A DNA stretch of 64,000 nucleotides from Phallus indusiatus (lineage: Eukaryota; Basidiomycota; Agaricomycetes; Phallales; Phallaceae), in assembly GCA_027605045.1 (NCBI GenBank), contig JAQFWX010000005.1:186001-250000 (forward strand), in the 5' to 3' direction. The notes under the pieces were generated by a model that saw only the letters and a list, made by a program, of their open reading frames with translations, searched no databases and had not been told where the DNA came from. Below are positions 47,725-57,181 of this stretch, in pieces; within the stretch, counting starts at the first letter, position 1, and every line of letters begins with the position of its first letter. The translations under genes and the position numbers were made by a program.

Positions 47725-49527
47725 ATGTCTTCTACTTCAACCACTCGTTCTTCCAAGGTCGGTCAACGCTTCGGACTCCGTGTAGAGGCCAACGACCCCG
47801 ACTCTCCCGAGGTTATCAGGAATCTCAGGAGTCGAGCAATAACACCGATCCCTCTTAATCCCAATGTCCGTCCCTCTACGGTACGGGCAACATCGGAAGA
47901 CCCAGCCCCTCGAAACCCTACGGAACAACATGCCGATCGTGCTGCAACTCCCAATCACAATCAGTCCTCGTACCCGGAGTTGCCCGGACGACACAATTTC
48001 CAATCGGCAACCATCGAAGAGGTTGTCGAGGAGCAGGACCCCAATGCTTATGATTACCCTTTACCACCCTCTCATTCTTCCAATGCTGACATTGACGAAG
48101 TTCTAGTTCCTCGTTCTCAAAACTCTATGCCTGAGGACGAAGTGCAAGAACCTCCACCATCAGCTCCTCCGGCCGCCGACCCTCCTGGCCAGTCACCCGG
48201 CCCACCATCTGACCCGGGCGACGACCAAGACCCCGACGGCCGTTCATTCCACACTCCATCTCATCACTCTCGATCTCGTGCCCCAAGTCGTTCTGCTGCC
48301 CCTGGACCTCCAGGACCTCCCAGACCCCCGGGCCCGCCAGGTCCTCCAGGTGGTGGTGGCGATGACGGGTCTAATCCCTCTCGCGGAGGTGGCACCCCTC
48401 GTTCTCGAACTCCCAGGGCAGCTCCACCCCAGGAGCTCTCCGGGTCTGAGCAATTATCTCGTGTTTTGGCACAGATGAATGAATTCCTTTTGGCTCAGGC
48501 TCGTCTCAATGCCCAGGCTGCTCAAGCTCCGGCTCCACCTCCACCTCCTCCTCCTGTCAGTACTTCCAAGATCAAAGTACGCCCGCCCGATACCTTCGAC
48601 GGGTCCTCCCCAGAAAAGCTTCGTATTTTCCAGACTCAGTGTCTGTTGAATTTCCGGGCGAGGCCCGAGCAGTTCGTTCTCGGTTCTCAGAAAGTCATCT
48701 TCGTGATGACCTACCTCTCCGATGCAGCAACCCAGCTCATTACTCCCTATGTCGAGACCGGCAAGGAGTATGATTGGCTCAACGACTGGGACGCTTTCAC
48801 CCGCTTCCTGAGTACCATCTTCGGGTCACATCGTCCCGAAGAAGAGGCTGAACGCAAAATCCGTGCACTCCGTTTTCCAGACTCTGGCAAGGCGTCGACG
48901 TACTTCATCGACTTTGCCAAGTACGCCGTACAAGTTAGCTGGGACGATCGTGCTTTGTATTCCCTAGCTATAAGCCAACTTCCTGATCGTATCCGGGATC
49001 GTATTGAGGATTCTGGACAGAACCCAGCGACTCTCAGCCAACTACGCGACCTCGTATTTAAGTACGACGCCATTCACTGGGAACGTGTCAACCGGAAGAA
49101 GGACGAGAAGCGTCTCCATGACCGGATCGTCTCTGAAAACCGGAAGACACCCAATGCTGGACCCTCTACCTCTAATCAAAATAAGGGTAAGAGTTCTAGC
49201 AGCAGCAGCAACAACTACCAGAAGTCCGACAAGAAGCCCGCCTCCGGATCCACCTACCAATCCAAAGCAAACCCCTCACATCTTGGTAAGGACGGTAAGC
49301 TCACCCCAGCCGAGAGGCAGCGTCGCATAGATAACAATCTCTGCCTGATCTGTGCCGACAAGGGCCATATGGCCGCTACCTGCCCCAAAGCCCGTGCTAA
49401 CCCGTCCTCCTCGCAGTTCCCGTCCAAACCCAAGGTCGCCCGGGGCGCTAACACCAACGAATCCGGTACTCCCGTCGCTGAGGCCAAGCCCGAGGCGAAG
49501 TCCGAGAGTACGGAACCAAAAAATTAG
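47725..49527 (+). CDS. G2 gag polyprotein
   Basis: 600 residues. It forms the particle in which RNA is packaged and copied. The N-terminal 240 residues are Pro/Ser-rich and look disordered. The capsid-like region (KIKVRPPDTFDGSSPEKLR ... FGSHRPEEEAERKIRALR) follows a poly-Pro run. One CCHC zinc knuckle (CLICADKGHMAATC) sits near the C-terminus, after a Lys/Ser-rich segment. The stop TAG (49525-49527) follows CCAAAAAAT, within a -1 frameshift signal, so pol is probably made as a gag-pol fusion. The frame is undamaged. Confidence 0.93.
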   Translation: MSSTSTTRSSKVGQRFGLRVEANDPDSPEVIRNLRSRAITPIPLNPNVRPSTVRATSEDPAPRNPTEQHADRAATPNHNQSSYPELPGRHNFQSATIEEVVEEQDPNAYDYPLPPSHSSNADIDEVLVPRSQNSMPEDEVQEPPPSAPPAADPPGQSPGPPSDPGDDQDPDGRSFHTPSHHSRSRAPSRSAAPGPPGPPRPPGPPGPPGGGGDDGSNPSRGGGTPRSRTPRAAPPQELSGSEQLSRVLAQMNEFLLAQARLNAQAAQAPAPPPPPPPVSTSKIKVRPPDTFDGSSPEKLRIFQTQCLLNFRARPEQFVLGSQKVIFVMTYLSDAATQLITPYVETGKEYDWLNDWDAFTRFLSTIFGSHRPEEEAERKIRALRFPDSGKASTYFIDFAKYAVQVSWDDRALYSLAISQLPDRIRDRIEDSGQNPATLSQLRDLVFKYDAIHWERVNRKKDEKRLHDRIVSENRKTPNAGPSTSNQNKGKSSSSSSNNYQKSDKKPASGSTYQSKANPSHLGKDGKLTPAERQRRIDNNLCLICADKGHMAATCPKARANPSSSQFPSKPKVARGANTNESGTPVAEAKPEAKSESTEPKN

Positions 49528-49563
49528 AACGCGTCCCCGAGGGCCAAGTACGACTCGGGGACG
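49518..49563 (+). promoter_or_regulatory. Candidate -1 ribosomal frameshift signal (gag to pol)
   Basis: The heptamer A AAA AAT (49518-49524), in gag phase, directly precedes the gag stop. Seven bases after it begins a perfect 10-bp hairpin: CGTCCCCGAG (49532-49541) and CTCGGGGACG (49554-49563) with a 12-nt loop. The protease frame is the -1 frame and is open from the slip site onward. Confidence 0.8.
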
Positions 49564-50018
49564 GCGCTATCTCCGAACGTACTATCCTTTTCCGTCATAG
49601 TGCCATTCCAACTTCGTCTTTCATTTCTGTTGTGAAATCTCCCCATGTCTCCTTTCCTTTTAAAGCCCTAATTGATTGTGGCTCATCTGATTGCCTAGTT
49701 AGTTCTGAATTTGTCTCGAAAAATAACCTTAAAACAAAAAATATTTCTCCTATTCCGCTAACTCTAATTGATGGTAGTACAAATTCTTATATTACTCAGT
49801 CATTAGAATTACCTGTAATTTTTCCGTGCAATACTTCCCAGACTCTAACCTTTTTTGTAACTCCGCTAGACCGTACTTCGGATGTAGTCCTCGGATTAAA
49901 CTGGCTAACCCGCTACAACCCGTCGGTTGATTGGGTACAACGCAGTATCACTTTCCGGGACCCCGCGACCTCTCGTACTGGTTGTCAAGTACCGATATCC
50001 GGGAATGGTAATAGATAC
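49528..50018 (+). CDS. G2 protease (5' part of pol)
   Basis: Retroviral-type aspartic protease, read in the -1 frame from the gag stop. The active-site box is ALIDCGSSDC (fungal Gypsy proteases often have DCG instead of DTG). DVVLGLNWL is the flap-distal ILG-type motif, followed by WLTRYNPSVDW. The frame is broken at 50019 by an inserted segment. It would rejoin RT in frame if about 829 bp were absent. Confidence 0.85.
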
Positions 50019-50848
50019 TGTAATATATTTTAGTCGCTGAATATAACACCAATAACTGTCACTGTTGGTTGACGACAGTCAGGACTTGGCCTCAACCTAT
50101 AAGAGGTTGTGCCGTGACAGTCTTCTTCAGGATTTGTCCTGACGTTCGTCACGAGCGTCGAGTTCGTCAAGGACGCTTCTGATATGTGCGTTCCGAGCTT
50201 CGAGAACCGCGAGCTGTATCTCGTACTGAATGATATCAAGCTCGACGATAATGAAGAAAGCTTTGAGATGTAACTCTCGGCAACGACGGATGGCTTCCGT
50301 CGCTGCAAGTCTCGAAGAACGATCTCGACGTTCAATGATGAATAGAATAGAGAAGGAGAGTTGTTATAGAGATATCGAACTACGTTCGATATTAAGTCTG
50401 AAGAACTATCTACGTGTATGCTAGGGTTTATATACACGTCAGATAAATAATTCTAGCTCAGTTCGAAATAGATTCCGAACTTGAGAAATACAAACAAGTC
50501 GTGAGATTCGTAAGTTACATCAATATATGCAGGGTATGATGTCTCATGTGATGAACATGAGGTGTGCAGGGATAAGAGCTGTGCATACATGGACCTACGT
50601 TCGTCATCTATGATCTCATAACCGGAACGTGCGTGGAATATTCTAGAAAGGCCTTTCCGTGGATGTTCCAGGAGTTAAGAGAGACGGGTGCGTCTCTATT
50701 CGAGTTGTAAGGTTGATTGGGATGACTGAACGCGATGGTCTTATCGTGAGTGACGTAAGCGAGATAAGATTACGGAGATAGACGGTAAATGATCGGATAT
50801 GGATTACGTAACGTTACCGGAAGCGATGTCATGAATCGGATCATGACA
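50019..50848 (-). mobile_element. 830-bp insertion inside G2 pol, possibly a solo LTR
   Basis: TGTAATATATTTTAG...CGGATCATGACA: TG...CA ends like an LTR. One end carries a short palindrome, TGTCATGA/TCATGACA (50827-50848). Removing it rejoins protease to RT in phase. No convincing target-site duplication (GATAC versus ATGAC). Orientation uncertain. No other copy in the window. Confidence 0.6.
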
Positions 50849-53800
50849 CTGGTCTCCCGTCTCCGTACTCAGAACCTCCTTCCGTCCTTGCTTCTTCTGC
50901 AACCACTTCCTTTCCCGATGCTTCTCCTAGAGACACTTCGTGTCTGACGCCAAAGGCTCCCCACATCTCGTTTGTCAATGCCCCGGCCTTCTCCCGGGCT
51001 TGCAAACTTTCTGGTTCTGAAACCTTTAGGGTTTTCCTTGACAGCCCTGAAGTACACGCTTGAGCATCTGCAAGTACGGTTAACCCCGTACTCTCGCCTT
51101 TGGAGAACATCCCGGAAGAGTACTTGGAGTTCACTGATGTCTTCAGCGAAGCCAAGGCCAATACTCTCGCTCCTCATCGTCCTTATGATCTGCGAATCAA
51201 TCTTGATGATGGCGCTCTACCCCCTTTGGGACCAATCTACTCTCTCTCTGTTGTGGAACTACAGGCACTCCGGGAATTCCTGGAAGAAAACATCCGTACT
51301 GGGTTTATCCGGCCTGCCCGTAGTCCCTTTGGAGCACCTGTACTTTTCGTGCGCAAGAAGGATGGGTCACTTCGTCTTTGTGTGGACTTTCGCGGACTTA
51401 ACCGTATTACCAAAAAAGACAAGTACCCACTTCCTCTCATTTCAGACCTTCTTGACGCTCCTCGTAAAGCCCGGGTTTACTCCAAGATTGCCTATCACCT
51501 CGTCCGTATCGCTGAAGGCGACGAATGGAAAACCGCGTTCCGTACTCGGTATGGTTCGTTCGAATGGCTTGTCATGCCCTTCGGTCTTTCCAATGCCCCG
51601 TCCACTTTTCAACGTTTTATGAACGACATCTTTTCTGATCTCCTCGACGTTTGTGTAGTCGTCTATCTAGATGATATCCTCATCTATTCCGACGACATGT
51701 CCCATCACCAGGAACATGTCCGCGAAGTACTGAGACGACTACGCAAGAACGGTCTGTTTGCATCACCCAAGAAATGTGAGTTCCACAAAGACACCGTGGA
51801 ATTCCTCGGCTACGTACTCTCGAACGACGGCCTTGCCATGGACAATAGCAAGATCTCTGCTATCATGGATTGGCCCGAACCTCGTAAGGTCAAAGACATT
51901 CAGTCTTTCTTGGGTTTCGCTAACTTCTATCGCCGTTTCATTGATGGCTACTCCCGTATCACCGTACCTCTCACCCGGCTCACCCGTAAGGACACTTTGT
52001 GGAACTTCGACGACAAGTGTCGCACGGCATTTGAGTCACTCAAGAGGGCTTTCACTTCCGCTCCCGTACTTGCTCATTGGCACCCGGAACATCAAATCAT
52101 CATCGAGACTGATGCCTCCGACTATGCCATCTCTGCCATCCTTTCCCAGTACGACATCTCCGGGGAACTTCACCCCGTCGCGTTCTTGTCCCGTACTATG
52201 ACTGCCCCGGAGTTGAACTACGACATCCACGACAAGGAACTTCTCGCTATCCACGAGGCCTTCTCCAAGTGGCGTCACTACTTGGAAGGCTCCGTACTTC
52301 CGGTGCAAGTCTTTACCGACCACAAGAACTTGGAATCCTTCACCAAAACCAAGATCTTGACTCGTAGACAAGCCCGGTGGTCTGAGTTCCTGTCCCAGTT
52401 TAACCTGGAAATCAACTTTCGTCCAGGGAAAATTGGTACTAAACCTGACACTCTGACCCGACGTTTTGACGTCTACCTTAAAGAGGGGAGTAGCGACTAC
52501 GCCAGTGCGAACTCCCATAACATCAAACCCATCTTCAACTCCGAATCCCTGGCGTCGTCCCTCAGGAGTACGCAACTACGGTACGTCCTGGCCCGAGCTT
52601 CGATTCTTCTGGATATCGACAAACTACATCGCGACATCCTCGATGCTCAAAGTACGGACGACAATGCCAAATCCATCCGCGCTACCCTACCCAAACACCG
52701 CTGGAGTACGAGTGACTCCGGGCACTTGATGTTTGATGGTAGAATGTATATACCTGACGTTGATGACTTACGCCTTCGGGTCTTACAGTTCTGTCATGAC
52801 CACCCTGTTTCTGGCCACTTCGGTCAAAACAAAACCTTGGACTTGGTACGCCGAAAATATTCTTGGCAGAATCTTCGTACTTCAGTCCGAGACTACTGCC
52901 AGTCCTGCACCACCTGTATCCGGTCTAAGTCCCAGCGTCACAAACCCTATGGGCTGTTAAAGCCCTTGCCAATCCCTGATCGTCCGTGGAGAGACATCTC
53001 CATGGATTTCATCGAACACCTCCCTAAGTCTTCGGGTTTTACATCAATCCTGGTGATCGTCGATTGCTTCACCAAACAAGGTATTTTCATCCCTACCTAT
53101 GATGAAATAACCTCCCAGGACTTGGCGAAGTTGTTCGTACTTCACGTATTCTCTAAGCACGGAGTTCCCTCCAACATCACCTCGGATCGTGGCTCGGAGT
53201 TCATGTCGCACTTCTGGAGATCTCTCGGGAAGTTACTCAACATGAACCTCCACTTCACCTCCGGCTATCACCCCGAGGCTGACGGACAAACGGAGAGAAC
53301 TAACCAAACCCTGGAACAGTACTTACGCTGCTACTGTAACTACCAACAGGACAACTGGTCCGAGCTTTTACCACTCGCGGAGTTCGCGTACAACAACTCC
53401 GAGAGTGCGACAACCGGGGTATCACCGTTCTTTGCTAACAAGGGTTATCACCCGAGCCTCGTAGTTACATCCACAGACACCACTTCAGTCTTCGCCACGG
53501 ATTACGCTGTCAAGTTGGACGAACTACATGCCGTAGTTCAAGAACAGATCCGCATAGCACAGGTGCGATACAAAACATCTGCTGACAGACACCGTCTAGA
53601 AGCTCCAGTATTTGAAATCGGGTCACAAGTCTTTGTGAAGTCCGAGTTCATCCGTACTACAAGACCCGCGAAGAAACTCTCAGAAAGATACCTTGGACCT
53701 TACGAAGTTATAGCCCGTCCGGGCTCCCATTCCTATACCGTACGTCTACCCCATGACCTGCGTTCCATTCACCCTGTTTTCCATGTATCCATGTTGGAGC

Positions 53801-54207
53801 CCTTCATTCCGAGTACTATACCCAACCGTACCCCGGATCCTCCGGGTCCTGTGGAAGTCGATGGAGAAGAAGAATACCAGATCGACTGTATTCTGGACTC
53901 CAAGATCGACAAACGCCGGAAGACATGCCCACTGCTATACAAGGTAAAGTGGACGGGGTACGAAAGTACGGATGACTCCGAATCATGGGTACTTGCCAAC
54001 GAGCTCCACGCAGAAGAATCCATCAAGGAGTTCCACGCTGCTTATCCAAACAAGCCCGGACCCCTTTCCGTACTTTGTTTTACTTCATCTTCTATCCCGA
54101 TCACGCTTCCTCCTCTTCTTCATCGGTTTGCAGAGATACTGCAATCCTCTCCAACCACCTCAAACCCTGACGTTGAAGGCGGTTGGATTCTGCAATCTCC
54201 GCGGTGA
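50849..54207 (+). pseudogene. G2 pol: RT, RNase H, integrase, chromodomain
   Basis: Downstream of the insertion the frame is open except for a TGA at 51061-51063. From 51100 it runs 1035 codons. RT has YLDDILIYSDD, but the first catalytic motif reads VYSKIAYHLVRI: about four codons including the catalytic Asp (normally KIDLxxAY) are missing at about 51489. RNase H (IIETDASDYAIS, TDHKNLESF) and integrase (HHCC zinc site, ISMDFIEHLP, ITSDRGSEFM, HPEADGQTERTN) look intact. A chromodomain follows (IDCILDSKIDKRR, YKVKWTGYE). It ends at 54207, overlapping the antisense gene by 107 bp. RT inactivity is inferred from the motif loss. Confidence 0.92.
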
Positions 54208-55153
54208 TCGCTCGCAATGCCTCCACTATCTCCCTATTTCCTTCCTCTCCCCCTCCTGAGGCTGTGATTTCCTGTTCCATTTCCTTGCCCTTTCCGCGAC
54301 CCCGAGTGTGTGGCACCTGGAGACTATACCCACAGTTGTGGTGCGCCGTTGCACACTCAGCACAAGCGTTTTTTACCCGTCCCCCAGCAGGGTTCAACTG
54401 CTTGTGGCATCGGAACTTCCTTTTCTTGCATTGAGGGCAAGGCTCGCTATAAAGTTCGGGGAGTGTCGTCACCCGCTCGTGGTACTCTCGCAGACACTGT
54501 TTTGGCTTCGCCACTTCTAAGAAGGGATCGGTCCAATCGATTTGATCCTCGATATCGTCGACGTCCTCCGTCACGTTGTCGTCCGGTACTATGAAATCAT
54601 CCATAGGCTATAAAAAGCATTAGGAGAGGCTCTAAGAATTACTGGTAAACTCACCTTTTTGGTACGCTTAGATGCCCGAAGTACTACCCCGGAGGTAGAA
54701 GGTTGGGGGGGAATAGACCCCGCGTCCTCGCTCCGTTGACGTTTATTCCCGACAATTTTCTAGTCAAATCAGTATCAACAAATGGTTAGGGACTAGATCA
54801 CGTACTTTCACGGGGCTCTTATTCCCCAAAGCCTTCTCTTTCTCCGCCACTTGTCGTCTCAACTCCTCCAATTCTCTTTTCTCGCGTTCCTCTTCTGCTC
54901 TCTGTCTCTCCCATTCCCTGATCTTCTCCTCACACGCTTTCCCATAATTGAGTCGTATTTCCCGCAACATTTCGTCTGAAATAAAACGAGTCTTCTCTGG
55001 GAATTCCTCGTCCGCGCACGCAGGGTGCATGATCTTAGAGGAAGGAGGTGAAGGGGGCGGGGGGGTATTTTTAAGGGTCGGGGTTAGTGCAAGGGCGTCG
55101 CCTGCATTGTTGGACGACAAGTGAGACGGTGGAGAAGTGGGAGGAACCGACAT
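54101..55153 (-). CDS. Antisense gene inside G2: Zn(II)2Cys6-like coiled-coil protein
   Basis: On the strand opposite gag-pol, three exons (55153-54806, 54759-54655, 54607-54101) join in phase 0 through GT-AG introns of 46 and 47 bp, giving 319 residues. Order is: a Pro-rich start (MSVPPTSPPSHL); a highly charged predicted coiled coil (EEKIREWERQRAEEEREKR); basic NLS-like runs (NKRQRSED, KRTKK); and an acidic stretch. Then comes a six-cysteine array fitting C-x2-C-x6-C-x14-C-x2-C-x6-C (CPQCKKRKFRC ... CAECATAHHNC), the spacing of fungal GAL4-type clusters, and a second helical tail. It overlaps the 3' end of pol tail to tail. Role unknown: a regulator of the element, or a captured host gene. 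Confidence 0.8.
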
Positions 55154-55263
55154 GATGGTAAAGACGAAGGAACTTAGAGATGAAACACCAAACTTTTCAC
55201 TCTTACGTAATCAGCAAACTCCGATCACTGACATAAGCACTAGACCTCACGGGGCTCGGTCTT

Positions 55264-55273
55264 GAAGGGGGAG
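55264..55273 (+). other. Polypurine tract of G2
   Basis: GAAGGGGGAG three bases before the 3' LTR; presumed primer for plus-strand synthesis. Confidence 0.75.
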
Positions 55274-55276
55274 TAC

Positions 55277-55976
55277 TGTCACGCCCGGCATGCCCCGTGA
55301 CCCATTCCGGAGTCTTACGTAATCCATACTCTAAATTCCCCGGTTTTGATTAAGTACGTTGTCCGTACTTATCTCTGCACTTTCCCCATACTCCATGCAC
55401 AGCCTTCCGGTCCGTCTCATTTCGAACAAGAGCATACCCGTCCGATATTCCAATTAACCGGGACTTGCCCGCTCCGGACTCTGCCTAATTATCTGTACTA
55501 GTTTCAACCATTCCTTTTTGATCCCCTTTCCCTATTCAGAATAGTTCTTCCGTACTTGTATTTAAACCCCATTCTTGTAGCTGAGAAACTTCAGTCAGAA
55601 TATAGTATTAATTAGTTCTCCGTTCTTCTCTTCTATCTAATCCGTCTCCGTTCTTCCTCGTACTCTGCGTACTGTGTCTCGTACTTAGTTGCGGACTCGT
55701 GCGTAGTTATAAATCCAGTCGTCGTCAGACGTCTTGGGTATCTGAAGTCCTTTGTCGTACTTGACATCGGACTTGTACGTACTAGTTGCGTACTTCTCTC
55801 GTTCTCTGAAATCGAGGGATATCTGAAGTTGGGCGAGTGGGCGCAGCATATAAGCTGAAGCCAAGTCCCTCACACCCATACTCTCCGTACTTCTTTTACT
55901 CTATCTTTATCCGCATGCATGTGTTTCGTAATAGACCGGATTTAACCGGGATAGACTCGGAACACGGCGCTTGACA
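55277..55976 (+). repeat. 3' LTR of G2
   Basis: 700 bp, same length as the 5' LTR with eight base differences, all transitions. Confidence 0.95.
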
Positions 55977-55981
55977 CACCG

Positions 55982-56198
55982 ATCCTCTCTGTTGCACAAA
56001 CTCAAGATGCCTTATTCGAGGCGACGAATCGAATCCCAGTCTTGAAATCATTCAAGCAGAAGTTAACGAAGATCAAAATTAGAATCATAAGACATGTTGT
56101 CCATGATGTGGGAAACATGGAAGGATGAACGCTGTCCTTGTCGGAGGTGTCCTAAATAGTGCTGGTGAACAGGACAAGCTCGAGGCGCGGAGAAGTGG
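55982..56198. other. Region between G2 and the dispersed repeat
   Basis: No gene seen. It may contain a more diverged upstream part of the dispersed repeat. Confidence 0.35.
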
Positions 56199-56317
56199 GT
56201 GACGCACTGGACAGGCCAATGTGCCAAGGTCGATTATATAGTATCGTTGATGCTGGCAACTCTGGGAACAAACGGACCCCACAAATAAATCCTCAGGACT
56301 AGTCGCCCCATTACTTG
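56199..56317 (+). repeat. Dispersed repeat, second copy
   Basis: Counterpart of 40367-40488. It is truncated on the right by a TG microsatellite and the solo LTR. Confidence 0.75.
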
Positions 56318-56331
56318 TGTGTGTGTGTGTA
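56316..56331. repeat. TG dinucleotide microsatellite
   Basis: About eight TG units leading directly into the solo LTR. Confidence 0.85.
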
Positions 56332-56591
56332 ACGTTTCGTTACAGTTTACGATTAGCCCGGTTCTTACGGACTCACAACAAACAGTATAAAGCTGTATAT
56401 TTGCAAGTGCAGGTAAGAAAGGCTGCCGGCGCCTTTACCGTTACGCGGTATTTACTGGTGTGACGGCGCCTATGTACATTACATAATACTAGGTACTTGT
56501 GCAGGCGACGATCGTCTGCATACAATTGTATGTATATACGAATATGTACTATGGTTAATAGTAGTCCGCTGCTCATAGCGGAACCGTTACA
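56329..56591 (-). repeat. Solo LTR, second copy (inverted)
   Basis: 263 bp, same family as 3945-4208, in opposite orientation. No matching target duplication (left GTGTG, right AGAAT), so the flanks have been rearranged. Confidence 0.85.
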
Positions 56592-57181
56592 AGAATCGAC
56601 CCGATTATAGCGATTACGAAGGCTGGGTTCAAGCCGCTCGTCTTTTCGATCAAGCTCGTCGTACCAACGATGCTTTCAATGCCACCCAACGATGAGTCGT
56701 TCCCGGTAATTCGATTTCAACCCCTCTTACGTCGATTCCGATATCCCGAACTCAACCCAGCCCTTTCCCGGTCTATCAACGTACAGCTGGACCCCCTATC
56801 TACTCCCCACCTCCTTTTCCCCCGCCTCGCGCATCGATTCCTACCACCATCTCTCCCCCTGTACGACCATCGGTTTCTACTCCAGTTAACGTCGTACCTC
56901 CAATCCGAAATGATGCCATGGAGGTTGACGCTGCTCGTCGCCGCATACAGACTGAGACAGCCCGGTGCTTCCGATGTGGGCAGTTAGGCCATCTCGTTAA
57001 GGACTGCCCACGCGCGTTCGATGTTCGATTCATGCAGGCCGATGAAATCGACGAAATTCTCGAACAACGCTTCACCCAACAAGATGTGCTGGAAACGCAG
57101 AATCGTGCTGAGATCGCTGTCGAAGAAAATGAGATCGCGATCACTTCGACCAGAGAGGATTTTCAGAATGGCAGCGAGTAA
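56592..57181 (+). pseudogene. G1 gag 3' fragment with zinc knuckle
   Basis: Reads YEGWVQAARLFDQARR, then an in-frame TGA (56693-56695, a CGA-type codon changed to TGA would explain it), then a Pro-rich stretch and a CCHC knuckle CFRCGQLGHLVKDC. Stop at 57179-57181. The pol frame is -1 relative to gag and is already open upstream of that stop, but I see no clean slippery heptamer. Confidence 0.8.

Larger units (their letters stand above)
46965..55976 (+). mobile_element. Ty3/Gypsy chromovirus, family G2, 9.0 kb, with LTRs and target duplication
   Basis: Two 700-bp LTRs (46965-47664, 55277-55976) differ at eight sites and have no indels between them. The element is flanked by the 5-bp duplication CACCG (46960-46964 and 55977-55981). 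Order inside is: primer-binding site, gag, -1 frameshift signal, protease, an 830-bp insertion, RT-RNase H-integrase-chromodomain, an antisense spliced gene, polypurine tract. High LTR identity implies recent insertion. The RT lacks a catalytic Asp, pol has an in-frame stop, and an insertion splits protease from RT, so this copy cannot move by itself. Confidence 0.96.
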
